This document shows, one piece after another, positions 12,051 through 24,552 of a stretch of 64,000 bases of DNA. A model generated the notes under the pieces. It did not search any database and had not been told where the DNA came from. It worked only from the letters and a program-made list of their open reading frames with translations. Position 1 is the first letter of the stretch, and each line of letters starts with the position of its first letter. This DNA comes from Batrachochytrium dendrobatidis JAM81 (lineage: Eukaryota > Chytridiomycota > Chytridiomycetes > Rhizophydiales), in the NCBI RefSeq assembly GCF_000203795.2, contig NW_006281099.1, positions 3,746,532 to 3,810,531 of the forward strand, in the 5' to 3' direction. Position numbers and translations under genes: made by a program.

Positions 12051-13802
12051 TTACATTAGAGGGAGTTTTATAACGTATTGTTTCAATCCAGGAATGGGTT
12101 GTACCTGCTCTGTGCCTTTCTTTGCTTTAAAACTCTGCTCCCCGAACCCTTCAAATCGGCGAGGAGGAACCACAAAGTAGAGTTTGGGTTCATCATACAA
12201 ATTGCACAGTTTTGTAAGAATATCAACTCCGCGAATAGGATGTTCAGCAGCAACTGTAAATTGAAACATTCCCTGTTGACTGAGTGAATCAATTGCTGGA
12301 AAATTATCGTCATCTGTCGGTTCGTAATAGTTGCCATCAAGTGCTGCAGCAGTAGGGATAGTATCTCTTCCAAATGTAGTTCGTTGGCCATTGAGAGTAT
12401 CCAAAGTAATATCTGTCATTGTACCATCTTCCAGGCATCTGCATTTGAGAGTTTGTCCACCAGTACAAAAAACCCTGTGTCCGTATATCTCGAAAAAATA
12501 TCTTGAAATCTCGTCTGGAGCACCAAGCATTACCTGTATATTGGTAATCATTTGAGAAGAATGACGTTGCCAGAGTTTTTCTCCAACATATTTTGAAGCG
12601 ATATCAAGATGCAAGAGTTCGTACTTCCCGTCGTCTGACACAATAACATGAAGCAAAGTGTGAGATGTCGTAAATGCTTTGGTCAGTTCTCCAATGCTTT
12701 GTGTCCCTTTGACTGCATTAACGTCGGCCAAAGCTTTCTTGATTGGATCTGATGAAGTATCAAAGACAGAACGAGCTACACCACCATAAATGCGATATCT
12801 CTCATTGAAAGTTTCGATTTTTAAACCCGGATAGCAGTGGAGCCAACAAGCCTGTAACTCGTCCAAAGTCCAAACAGGAAAATACCATTCCTTGGCCATC
12901 TTCTGCTTCACAAATTCCTTGTACCATTCCGAACGGGGGGATGAAATGAACAAGACAATACAAGACGAAACAAGCGGTTCAGACGTTCGTCCATCAATAA
13001 CGTAGAATGTATCTTGTTTCCTAACCAATTCCTCCGCATCAAACCTCGTGGTCCTGGCGACGAATTGTTGTTGCAAGTCAAAGCATTCGTACGTAGATCC
13101 CACTTGATAAACAATTCGGTTTGGCTTTAGAGACAGAGTTTTCTTACGAGAGCCCTTGATCAGGCGGTACAAAATGTAGACAAAGAATAGCGACTTTCCA
13201 ATGCCCGGCGTCCCAGATATTGCAAATGATTCCTTCTTATCACCAATTTGAGCCAGAAGCAATTCAAAGACATCTTTATAGCACTTTCTGACGTAGAGTT
13301 TGTTGATCTTGTTTTGAGGATATGGGAGCAGTTTTTGGTCTTGAGACTGAATACATTCATCGACCAACCGACTGTTTGCAAACAACTTGAACTGGGCTGT
13401 CAAATCATCGATTTCAGGCTCAGGCTCGGTACGTTGTCGTTTGCGAGAGGAGCCTTCCTCTGCTGGTAAGTGAGAGGTCGAGGCTGTAGCAGATGCTGAA
13501 TCTAGGTCAGTTTGAGTAGGTTGTCTTGGAGGTGGAGGGGAAACACCAATAACAATGCAAGAACCATCTTGAGTAAAGTATTCTTGAGGAAGAGAGCTGA
13601 ATAAAGCCCAGGTGTTGATTAGTTGGCTCTTGTTACTGTCAGTGTATAGTTGCAGTTGGGGAGCATCAACTTGAGAAAGAGTGCTGTAGAACTCAGACTT
13701 GATAGCACTCTTTAATTTACCAAGTCTACTGATTCCAGTCACATCGATTTCAGCAGTAAGTGTGCCATATTGGACGTTGAGGAATAGGTCGTCTGTGTTC
13801 AT
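12051..13802 (-). CDS. Crinkler-type (CRN) protein with P-loop NTPase and nuclease-like C-terminus
   Basis: Single-exon ORF, 583 aa. The N-terminal ~90 residues (opening MNTDDLFLNVQYGTL, with a LGKLKSAIKSEF helix) match the ubiquitin-like CRN header. A Pro/Ser linker and a basic SSRKRQR patch follow. A Walker A motif, GTPGIGKS, lies at about residues 197-204, followed by a hydrophobic beta strand ending in ISSPRSEW and a WTLDELQACW block typical of CRN/RHS proteins. The C-terminal part holds an acidic EPTDDDNFPAIDSL segment followed by FQFTVAAEHPI (about 490-525), which resembles the degenerate PD-(D/E)xK nuclease core described for Crinkler-RHS proteins. There is no classical signal peptide, as is usual for chytrid CRNs. 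It is flanked on both sides by retrotransposon 5' sequence. Nuclear action is inferred from the family. Confidence 0.85.
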   Translation of the reverse strand: MNTDDLFLNVQYGTLTAEIDVTGISRLGKLKSAIKSEFYSTLSQVDAPQLQLYTDSNKSQLINTWALFSSLPQEYFTQDGSCIVIGVSPPPPRQPTQTDLDSASATASTSHLPAEEGSSRKRQRTEPEPEIDDLTAQFKLFANSRLVDECIQSQDQKLLPYPQNKINKLYVRKCYKDVFELLLAQIGDKKESFAISGTPGIGKSLFFVYILYRLIKGSRKKTLSLKPNRIVYQVGSTYECFDLQQQFVARTTRFDAEELVRKQDTFYVIDGRTSEPLVSSCIVLFISSPRSEWYKEFVKQKMAKEWYFPVWTLDELQACWLHCYPGLKIETFNERYRIYGGVARSVFDTSSDPIKKALADVNAVKGTQSIGELTKAFTTSHTLLHVIVSDDGKYELLHLDIASKYVGEKLWQRHSSQMITNIQVMLGAPDEISRYFFEIYGHRVFCTGGQTLKCRCLEDGTMTDITLDTLNGQRTTFGRDTIPTAAALDGNYYEPTDDDNFPAIDSLSQQGMFQFTVAAEHPIRGVDILTKLCNLYDEPKLYFVVPPRRFEGFGEQSFKAKKGTEQVQPIPGLKQYVIKLPLM

Positions 13803-14059
13803 TGTGAGCAGAAGAAAGGGATAAAAAGGCGTAGTTATTTGTCAAGTGAAACAAAAATCGACTTTTTAATCGAGTCAAAATAACAAAATTTTGGGATATT
13901 TCAAGACAATTCACACGATTTAAATATTTGGAAATTAGTTAAATTTACACCATAATTAATGTCTCATTAATGTGAGACATTACTAGTGTGAGAGTGTTGA
14001 CTTGCATTGTGTGAGACATTAGTAGTGTGTGAATGTGAGACATTTCTGAATAGTTTAAC
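13803..14059. other. CRN upstream region
   Basis: Short AT-rich interval between the CRN start codon and the retrotransposon leader. It contains three copies of a tgtgaga/gtgagacatt word between 13970 and 14045. No core promoter element could be assigned. Confidence 0.35.
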
Positions 14060-15580
14060 AATTAAAAACCATCAACAATGACGTTTGAACTGGGATCCGC
14101 ATAGCCTTTTTCTGTATTCTTGGTTTCTTTCACTGTTTTTTCATATTATAAACACACTCACTCACTTGTTAATAAATGACGTAATCGAATATTGATTCAT
14201 TCTTTCGTGTCTTCAATCAACTGCAACACACTTGACAATAATGTCGGCTATCAGTGCCGTCATATGTTCACGATCCTCACAAGTAATATGAACTCAATTG
14301 GAAACGCTGTTATTAGCGCATTTGGTCAGTTGCAAAGCCAAACCAATGACATTGTTGTCATGATGACCAAACACGACAATGTCATTCGATCATTACTGGG
14401 ACAGATCTTGGTCAAACTGGACTCTGGTTGCTCACCAACACATGCAGTTGTTATACCAGTTGTGGTATTCGAAACCATTTCCACGACTGTGAACATCACC
14501 GTAACAGTGACTGTGTTTTGTCCACAAAGTCAATTCAAGTTGTTCATATGCGACAACAGCACGTTGCACACACACGCAGACTGTCGATACGGAATGACAA
14601 GCAACAATCGACTTATTCCGTAGTCGTGCAATTGTTGACATAAATGCCATTGCGGTCAATGCTGTATCGACTGGTGTCGAACCTTGAATGAATGCTGCAA
14701 CTCGCATTTGTTTATTGCGTTTTGCATCGAATGCGATGTGCACACTCAATAAACTTTGTGGTATTCTGGTCACATTCCGTATCAATCTGCAACGGATTAC
14801 CAACACCCATACAATCAACAACACGACCAGATTATTAGTGGATCAATCTATTGCTGTCAAACTTGTAGTCATGACCCAACTCGGTACAAATCAGGTCAAG
14901 TTTGATCCAGAAACTCCAACAAAAACCATCAACCTGACCACTGAACTGGCTGCTCGTTGACGGTTTGCTGATTATGTGGGTTTATTGTTGATGGGTAAGC
15001 GTGTAAACTGTCGTACATGCAATTTATACTGTGAGTTGATGGTCAAGTCTGACAATCTGTATTCGCAAACTTGTGTGCAAGCAGTGTTTTGTTGCATCTC
15101 AAACATCCTGCAACTCGCACAGTTGTTTGCACAGTTGCTCGTCTATCAATCCAACTGAATCTGCAACTCTGTCAAGCAAATCCGTAGTGCAACCTGCTGA
15201 TGTTGATGTGACTACAATAAACACGAAACTCACCGAAATAACACTTGCTGATCTGACAGGTCAATGAGTGACACTCTAACCATTAATACCAAACAAACAA
15301 CGTTTTGAATCAACAATCAACTGTCATGACAATGGGTAACATTCGTGGTCATTTGGCATTCATCTCAAACCATCACATCAAACACATTTCCAAAATCGAT
15401 TGCTGGACAACTCAACTCGGTGCACGAGTCCGCATTACTGTGCCAGAGTCATGTTCCGCACACACTATCCATCAACTCTGTCACCAATCATCCATACAAC
15501 AACTGACACACACAAAAACTGTCAACGCAGGCATCCAACGACATCCTCACTGTGTGTTCCACCACTTCCTAATTGTTGTC

Positions 15581-15873
15581 AAATATTGTCAGTCAATGTG
15601 TCAAACATTGCCAGCAAACACTCACTACTTTGACATATATTCAGCCAAACCGACTATGTGGATTATCCAAGACTTGCATGTCATTGACACTCTATCAATC
15701 ACTTTGTGTGCAACGAGACTGAACAAACACTTGTAGAATCTGCTCGTGTAGACATGAACATTGCGGTTGTTGACGATGTGTCATTTACACTTGCATCCGC
15801 ACTAATACACATGCGCCAAAGCATTCAGTCCATTCCGCTCCTCCAGCTATCGTATCATTACTGTGCATATATG
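15581..15873 (+). repeat. internal direct duplication, copy A
   Basis: About 293 bp repeated at 16023-16315, offset 442 bp. Both begin aaatattgtcagtcaatgtg and end near gcatatatgcc. Identity is very high over the first ~240 bp and then decays. It lies inside the decayed retrotransposon. Confidence 0.8.
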
Positions 15874-16022
15874 CCTTGGACACTCGGCTGCATGCGACCA
15901 TCATACGCGAAATGTCTTGTCTGCCATTCAACATGTTCTGTCAGCAGTTATTCCGTTTGACGATCACTCATCAGTGCTACTGTTGGCAAACTGGAACACT
16001 GAATATGTGTCATTACAAGCTA

Positions 16023-16315
16023 AAATATTGTCAGTCAATGTGTCAAGCATTGCCAGCAAACACTCACTACTTTGACATATATTCAGCCAAACCGACTATG
16101 TGGATTATCCAAGACTTGCATGTCATTGACACTCTATCAATCACTTTGTGTGCAACGAGACTGAACAAACACTTGTAGAATCTGCTCGTGTAGACATGAA
16201 CATTGCGGTTGTTGACGATGTGTCATTTACACTTGCATCCGCACTAATACACATGCACCAACTCATTCAGTCCATTCCACTCATCCAACTAACATATCAC
16301 AACTCTGCATATATG
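16023..16315 (+). repeat. internal direct duplication, copy B
   Basis: Second unit of the duplication at 15581-15873. The intervening ~150 bp is not duplicated, so this is a spaced direct repeat. Confidence 0.8.
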
Positions 16316-19104
16316 CCTATGATCGGATTGCAATGTTCAGTCGGTGGAATATATGCAGCGTTTAATGGATCATACACGGACACACACGAGCTATGCATTC
16401 AGTTATTGGATGCTGCCAATGCAACAGTGAATGACTGTCAACTGCACGCACATGCACATACTGCTCGGGAACATAAACGTCGACTGTATCGTTCAACCAA
16501 ATGGATGATTTGACATGGTAACACTGGAATATCGATGTACATTACAGCAAGTATCCGTGACAATCACAATGAACTCTGTCGCAGCCAACTAGATGCATTC
16601 TGGGACAAACACAATGCAACAATCCAGCGACTTGAATGCGCCAATGAACATATGATCTGGATCAAGTTTGCTGACACACTTGACCAGACAATATTGATGA
16701 TCGTTTTGATATGACATTTGCAGCAGCTCGAGACATGCCTGGTGGTGCAACACACACAACAACCATCACTCCATTCCATTCCACTATACGATGTGATGTG
16801 ATGCCAATCGTATCATTCAGTACAGCAGTGATAATATTTTTGGCATACCAAGTAATCACTACTTGCATCTTGCTATGAACGATAGTGGACATTTATTTGA
16901 CTTGCAGTAATGTCAGTACTTGCATATACGTGATTCACTTCCACCATACAAACTGTTTCCAATTCGTGACGATGCCACTGATCTCGACTCGGATATATCT
17001 TGAAATCGACTAGCTGATGCAATACAGCAGTTGGTTCACACCAGACACCCGGAAAACAACAGGATATTGGTCACATTCTACCGAGTCGCATTATATACAT
17101 CGAATGCTACACCTGATGAACCACCCAATCTATTTGCTCGTGTTCTGCTACACAGTTCAGTCAATATGTTGACGACCACTATGCAACCTGATGGCAGTCT
17201 GCATACACTGTACCGATTGTACTGACTGCATATATCGACAAGAATAACGGTGATCACATTGATACAAATGACAAACGCGGTATTACACTGATTGATGTGT
17301 GTCATAAACTGGTATGCAAGGTCTTGCAAACACACATTGATGGATCGTGGTGCTCAACAAACTCGTCACCACTGAGCATGGTCGATTTCAAACCAAACAA
17401 GTGTGCTGTGCTGGTTGTTTCACTAGTCGATATTGTTCAATGACAGCAGTGCGTGCAGCTCAATATTATTGTTGTGTTGATTGACATTCAAAATGCATTC
17501 AACACTGTCACGGTTGGTGCCTTGATATGATAACTGCAGCATATGTGATTGATACCACGCACACTGGTCTTGCTAACAGCGCTGTACACATGCTCATCAG
17601 CTTGTGCTCAGACTGGATCATTGGTTTCTGATCCATTTCCAATTGAGCATGGAATCCGGTGGTGATGTCCACTGTCAGGTTGTTGTTCAACATGTTCATC
17701 AACAACATACACGATGATATCAACCGATTGTCATTGCATGAGTATTGTGTAAATCACCACCAATGTGAGGGTTCATGTATGCTGACAATATCGTGATATT
17801 TGCCGATTCTGATCAATCACTCCAATTGGCATCTGGTGTACTTGCACAATGAATGGAACAATGTCAAATAAGCTTTGGTGTAGTCAAATGCAACATACTC
17901 AGTTTCCGTGGTCACAACACTTTGATTCCAAATTACCAGTTGATGTGATGCTACACGGACAACAGGTTCGTCGTGTTCAACACTACAAATACCTGGGTGT
18001 TGTGATGCACGAACCACTGTATCACACCATATGTTTGAACTATAATCAGGTTGCTGTCTCGAATAGCATGTTGGTTGTGTCCAGTTCTTGCAAACCACCA
18101 ACTCACAATCAACTTTCGGATGCGAATATTCTTGGCAGTCATTCTATTAATGATCATGTATGCACTGGATCTGATTGGTGGTTGGTGATGACTTGATCTG
18201 CATACACAGTCAACAATCAGCAACTGTGTGCTACACATATTGAATGCATACAAATCCATGATTGTCGTTTTCTTGTTGTTGAAATGGGTTCAGATCACCA
18301 TCAGTTTGTTCACTCGTTGCACCAATGTGACTGCATGATCAACCTGACACCAACCAAATCACACTCGAATATATATGTTCCAGTCATGTGCATGGTGTAT
18401 CGATTGTCAACTCACAATGTCAACTCCAACACATTCCACCATGATTATGGTCACATCACACCATGCTGATGTATGTCGATCGGTATCACATTGCAACCAG
18501 TTATCATTCAATGACTGTAATGCAATACCGTGCATGTATTGTGACTGATACGCTGTGCACCATCAGCCAGTGTGCAACTGTCACTCGATATATCGAGTCT
18601 GATATGCAACAACATGCTGTGTTTACCATGATCAGGTTTTTGATCAATCTTGGACTCATGATACATGATTTGTCATGTTGGATTGTGTGGATGTGTCATG
18701 GACTGCAATTTAGTTGCAAACACACATATGTTTGACATTGACCGATGCATACTGTGCAACGACTGATCAGTGCAGGTGTAATTGCACACTTGGTGGTATT
18801 GTGCATTATGGTTGTTTGACAATGGATGAATGCTGGATTAGTCAGTTATATGCAACCCATTTGAATCAACCTATTTGAACAAACACTCGATGTAACTGAC
18901 AATAATGTGTATACATGGCTGTTCGATCAATCGAGTTTGTGCTGGTAGCGTACCATTGGTAACAAACACTGTTTTGACACCATCACCGGAACAATCATAC
19001 AACAGTTGACCAACACACTTGTAACACCAACAGTATATGTTTGTACGATTACAGCCTGTTCACATGAGATCATTTCATATCTCAATACCCGAGTTTATTT
19101 TAAA

Positions 19105-20682
19105 TAAATCCATTCAAAAAACAACTGTAAATCAACAAATAAACCAACAATTCAATCCAGCCAACACTGTTTTATACACTAGTATAATCTGTCAATCTTG
19201 GTTGGTATTATTATTGATTATATTGTGGTTTGTTTCATCCAAGCACAAAGGCTCGGTTATACGGTCAAATATTACATTTGTCAATGCTCACTGTCTTGTA
19301 TTGGACTCCATTTGTCGTCAGTATACTGGATTGAACTAATCACTTGGTAGATCAACATGTGCAATATATCAATAACCAACGTGTACAACAACAGAGTATA
19401 AAAGTTGTTTCAGTCAATAGTAATCCAGTGTTATACAGCATATATGATTATTCATGAATGTTGACATGGTTCAAGAGTATGGTGTCCACGACATTGGTAA
19501 TGCAATCAAAAATACAATAGTTATTCAGGTTTAAGGGTAGCTAATCAAGCCATGCATAGTGTAGATCTTGATGCTGCATAATCATTTAAGATGGGGTCTT
19601 TTTAAGCTGTATTCGACACTTGGATTTATGCTGGTGTCCAGTTATGATCTGAGCATTGGCTGCCTCATACTTGCCAATTTGAAACAACCGGGAATCAGAA
19701 TCAAACTGTTCAACATATTGCGCAAAGGAAACCTAATACATGCCAGACAGTTTGTGGATCCATTTTGCTTTCGAGTCAATACATGTTATACAATGGCTGT
19801 TTTAAACACCATTATTGCCATCCAAACACATTGCTCACAAACAGCAAATCAATCGTATGATAACCCTGACCAAACAGAACTCATAGGGTTGACACTCATC
19901 AACCCGAAATAACAGATCTGGCCAAGTAACCAGTTCAAAAAATACAGATCAAGCAGCAGAATCGAGCAAGATACTTGACAACCATTTACTAAAAAGTAAA
20001 TTATGATGATTGGATAGTGTATGGATAAATACAGCACATTTTGTTACGTTCAATTATTCGACATAGCTGACATACGACATACACAGCCATAGTGGTATAC
20101 AAGCAATCCATTAGCATGCAAGCTGTGCAATTGCAATGGTTGAAATGCTGTTAAACAGACCTATGTAAGCACCACACGCCAGACCCAAGACTGAATGAGC
20201 ATAAATATTGGCAATGCTGCAGCCGACAAGCGACTATCTACTGACAAGCCAATATGTTCTGTATATTTGATATACGGACTGGCATAATCCACAAATGTCA
20301 ATACACCATCAATCATCATATTGATTGGACTGGATTTACAGTAGTTTGAGTTGGATGTTGTGTTGGATAGTAAAATACAATTGATATGGCATGTGTGATA
20401 ATATGGATAAATTGGTTAATCTACAAATTCGTTGCTTTATTTGTTCTAAATATATACCTCGATTTCGTTATCTTGCTCGATATCAAGCATTTTAATAAAA
20501 GCAAAGCATAGCATATGGATGCAAGAATATCAAGCATTAGTATTGCCAGTCAAGACCATCAAGGTATAAAAATGAGTTGTCAGCCACTATCAAACATCAT
20601 CAGACTGCTACAAATCAACAGCTCAATCCGTATAGTATTGATACGCTTGCCAAATACATTTCAATAGTATACTGCAGCCACG
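19105..20682. other. gene-poor interval before the S41 peptidase gene
   Basis: No supported gene. A 114-codon open frame at 19568-19912 has no recognisable motif. The last ~120 bp is the promoter of the peptidase gene. Confidence 0.4.
20565..20572 (+). promoter_or_regulatory. TATA-like element upstream of the S41 peptidase gene
   Basis: tataaaaa, 118 bp before the proposed ATG at 20683. Position and context fit a TATA box with a leader of roughly 90 nt; the transcription start is unknown. Confidence 0.4.
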
Positions 20683-23435
20683 ATGAAGTTTTCACTACTA
20701 GCCATTGCTTCTGCTGCGTTCGTTGTCAATGCTCAAGGAAATAAATCTGGTATGCAAATCTGTTGATCAGTCTATTTTATGTTGGGTTTATCAATGTTTG
20801 GATTGTGCAATCATTCAAAACTTACTAATTGGCATACATTATAGAATCCATGCCTACATGGGCCTTTATCAAGGAACACCGTGACGCTGGCAGATTTGTT
20901 TTTATGCCATACACTGACGAACAACGAAACGTCGTGCTGACCAATGTTGAAAATGGTTTGAAATTGTGGCCCAACTATGAATCTAAAATCAAACACTATG
21001 GTGAGCGTGCCGATCCCTTCCCGATCATCAAGAAACTGCGTGCAAAACTGGATGCATCCAATCTTACCGATACTGAGATGCAGATTGAACTCTTGAATGC
21101 GTTTATTCTTGCGCGTGATTATCATACCCATTTTGAGCCATCTGGACCATATTCCTGTTTCAGTGCCACAACTGGTCTTTCTTTCAGATTTATCGAGGGC
21201 GATGCAGATATGGTCAAGAAACCAACCGTCGTCTTTGAAAAACACGTAGACAATAAAAGTCTGCGTGCTTTTTTTGGAAAGGACTATGACCAAATCAAAG
21301 TTGGCGATGAATTACTACTTGTTGATGGTATGCCGTTTGTTGACTATCGGAACTTGAACCAGGACAAAACAGGTGGTGCCAATGATTATGGTGGCCAGCA
21401 TGGTGCTCTTGGTTACATGACGTCTCGTTTTGGTGTATACACTCCTTTGCCAGAAACTGATACGATCAAATATCAGTTCAAATCAAAAGATACTGGAAAA
21501 GTGTACGACATTGAAGCTCCGTGGGTTGTTTATTTTGATTCATCATGCTGGAATATTACTAGTCAATTGTATGCCAAAATTTCTGGAAAAACTCTACCTG
21601 GAACACCTCAGCCTGCCGACACGAACAGTATAATTGACGCTGGCGTTGATGCTTCCAATACTGGAGCCAAACCTCAACTCGAAACTCAGAAAGAAGTCAA
21701 GACTCCATCGATGGTATCCCAGTACCATTATAAAAAGCAAAAAATTGATCAGATTTTACTTGAACAGCCATCAAAAAATAGTGGTCTCGAGTACCAAAAC
21801 GCCGGCGTGTCGACTATCAGTTGGGGAATCTGGAAACCCGAATCCAAGAATCTTGGTATTATTAGATTGGATGATTTTATGCCAACAAACCTTAAAACTG
21901 GCGCACCAGCGAATATGGAGGCTGTTCGTGAAATCCACAGACTCCTCAGTACTGTACTCAAAAACACCAATTCTGTTTTAATTGATCTCCGTGCAAATGG
22001 AGGTGGTAATGGTAATTTTGCCAATTCCATTCCACAACTTTTCAAACCTGATTTTCAACCAATGACAATGAGATACTTGATGAGTTCTGTCGCATACAAT
22101 ACTCTGGTTAATGGCACACAATCTTTTGACACTTCTGGTCCAGCATGGTACAAGACTCCACCTGGTAGCAAGTATTCTATTGATTATGTCGATACCCCGT
22201 TTGATCGAGCAAACATGTATGGTCAAGCCTATCTCAAACCTGTTGGTATATTCACTGATGCTGTATGCTACTCAGCATGCGATCTGTTTTCAGCGTCTTT
22301 TCAGTCGTCCGAAACTGGCCATGTTTTTGGTGAAGATGGAACGACTGGAGGTGGTGGTGCCGACATGCTTTCACTTGATTCACAACTCCTTTTTCTTAAT
22401 CGTGTCGATTTTAAGCCAATGCCATATTACAAAGAACTGACCGACGAAGCAGCTGGTCGAAGCTATGCCAACATTCTTACAGTCGGAGTTGGACAGATTG
22501 TACGTAATGGAAAACAAAAAGGTCAACTGGTTGAAGATATTGGTGCCATAACCGAATATATTGTACGTCCCCGTTTGACAGATATACTGCCTGGATCCAC
22601 TGAAAATTCTCAATTTGACCGTATTGCCGATCGGCTCAAAACATTGGGTGTCAAAACTGGACTGAACAACCTTCACTTTGTTTCTGAACTTACCAACTAT
22701 AACACCACTAGCAGTGACGTGACCATTGATGTAGAAGTCAAGGGAATCAATCAACTGTCAGTTATTGATGACACTGGCAAATCACTTTCAGTTGCCAAGT
22801 TTAAAAGCGACATAAAAAGTCAACACTCGTTCAAACTGACATCTGTGATCAACGATCTTGGTAATACTCGGGTCAGTATCATTGGCCAAAACAACGGCAA
22901 ACAGGTTCTCAAAACACATAAGCATATCAGTCGCACTCCAAAACAAAAAGATTATTTTAAGCTTGAACACGGTGTCAAATGGAAGTTTAATGGTACCAGT
23001 AAATCGGTTGGAGTATACAACTCGCCATTTACCAAAAAGTCACAGGGATGGAACTCGGTCAATGGTAAATGGGTTATTGGCGACGGAGTACAATACAGCC
23101 CCGGAATAGAGACTGGTATCCGATCATACTATACTGCGCCAGTTGGATCCAACATCACCGCTAAAATTGATGTCGTGCTTGAATCACAACTTTATAGCGA
23201 CTTTTTAAGCTTGTATGTCACAGATGCGGATGGCAATGTGGAATCGCTTTTGAATACGGTTAATCCGAATGGTAATATACTTAAAGATGGTGTTTTTGGA
23301 TCCGGAGCACTTGTGAGAAAGTTTACATTGACAACCAAGACGGAACAGTTTTCTGTTACTCTCATGTTCAATTCAGATCTTGCTACACAGATGAAAGGAG
23401 CAACAATCAATTCTTGGAGTGTTATCATGGATTGA
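20683..23435 (+). CDS. secreted CPAF-like S41 family peptidase
   Basis: Two exons, 20683-20749 and 20845-23435 (intron gtatgc...tatag), giving 885 aa. Exon 1 encodes a clear signal peptide (MKFSLLAIASAAFVVNAQG). The tail-specific-protease-like catalytic region is visible. RDYHTHF near residues 114-120 gives the candidate catalytic His. LIDLRANGGGNGN near 400 is the strand and loop of the S41 core. VCYSACDLFSASFQ near 495-508 carries the nucleophile Ser (about 499) in the fungal YSxCDLF form. The last ~280 residues form an extra beta-rich region that may help fold or anchor the enzyme. Family proteins are secreted serine peptidases, and S41 genes are expanded in amphibian-associated chytrids; substrates are unknown. 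The intact frame suggests a functional gene. Confidence 0.85.
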
Positions 23436-24552
23436 AATGGGTTGTAAACGTCGCTGAATGTATGATTAATTGCACCATCAGATCATGTTTGAATGAATAT
23501 AGTACTTGCATATAACTATCCTATACACTATTGTTTAAATTTATTTCAATCAACACATGTAAACCTTTTATTTAGTCGAGTGAAATATGCAAGTTTCAAA
23601 CCATTTTTTAAATTGGACTGGTTTTGTCATGGATGGAATATTGCAAGTGTTTTTAAACTTGTCAGGTTTTTGTATTTTTTGGTGTTTTAGACATTGGAAT
23701 GAAAGTTGATATTGGATATTTACCATACCAATCAGAGTTGTCATGGTTGTTTAATGAAACTCGGTACAGATCTGGATAAAACCGCATTTAAACCTGCATT
23801 TTCAATGGTTTGATGCGACATGAAATCATTCGAATTGATAATGGTCATTGCACTATTGTCTTGTTCTTGTTCTTGGACTCTTTCACTGGTTTTTTAGCTT
23901 TCATAGCCGGTCTCGAGTTGATTACTTGATTCGCATTTAGTTGATGATTTCAACTGGCATTTAAAACTATGGTTGTATTGACAGCATTAAAGTAGTTGAG
24001 CCAAACATGTGGACTGCAATGGATGAGTTTGGTGATTGTATAATGCATGGTCATGCCACATGTGCACAAAGTGTAGATTCAACACTATAGTCTGATTGTG
24101 TGTCATATGATGGTTGTTGTATATCAAACAAGTAATGCGGTCAATGTGTAGTAACCATTGCATATTGCAATGCAGAATACAGTCACTGCATGATGGATAT
24201 CAAAGTGATCCATTTGACATGAATATGGTTGTAAAACAAAGCGTTTGCGGTTACACAACACTCATAAGGGTGTGCTTTTCAATATACCTGATCAAAGGGT
24301 CATAAAAGCATAATTCAATCGACACGATCATCAAATTGATCAATATGATATTGTGATTAGGGAGTAACACACTGTCTAGTTTGATGGTTGCTCACTACAA
24401 GCAATCAAGTAACCCTGTATAATTGGTTAACCTAAAAGGGTTGGTTTGCTATACAAAACATACAAATACAATCGAGTATGTCCAGTTTTATAATCGACAT
24501 CAGTCTCGACACTCTACTTTGTATTGATAGTCTAAACCCATTGACCAATCTG
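23436..24552. other. intergenic, no gene seen
   Basis: AT-rich flank between the peptidase gene and the next secreted-protein gene. Only short unrecognised open frames. No repeat match was noticed within the window. Confidence 0.4.

Larger units (their letters stand above)
14060..19104 (+). mobile_element. decayed non-LTR (LINE-type) retrotransposon with reverse-transcriptase remnants
   Basis: Reverse-transcriptase hallmarks appear in order but in different frames with internal stops: RGITLIDVCHKLVCKVLQ near 17276-17330, LIDIQNAFNTV near 17475-17515, EHGIR followed by an interrupted CPLS near 17646-17675, and FMYADNIVIFADSD at about 17772-17813, where the catalytic YADD reads YADN. Downstream comes a C-terminal region (17920-18480) shared with a second copy at 31717-32936. 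The leader (14060-14280) is shared with 10685-10925. Both 3' ends finish at cccgagtttattttaaa, which probably marks the element end. There are no LTRs. It is certainly non-functional as read. An upstream ORF at 14192-14623 may be a remnant of ORF1. Confidence 0.75.

Noticed and set aside
12078..13469. Plus- and minus-strand ORFs within the CRN gene
   Set aside because: They are shadows of the single 583-codon frame.
14192..14623. 143-codon ORF starting at 14192 as a host gene
   Set aside because: It lies in the shared retrotransposon leader and body and has no independent support; at most an ORF1 remnant.
15305..16513. Several 70-140 codon ORFs here as host genes
   Set aside because: They arise from the internal duplication of the dead element and overlap in several frames.
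19568..19912. 114-codon ORF as a membrane protein gene
   Set aside because: No motif, poor start context, and a gene-poor repeat-rich setting.
24478..24552. Upstream start for the repeat-containing secreted protein
   Set aside because: The Met at 24553 gives a canonical signal peptide; the extension would bury it.
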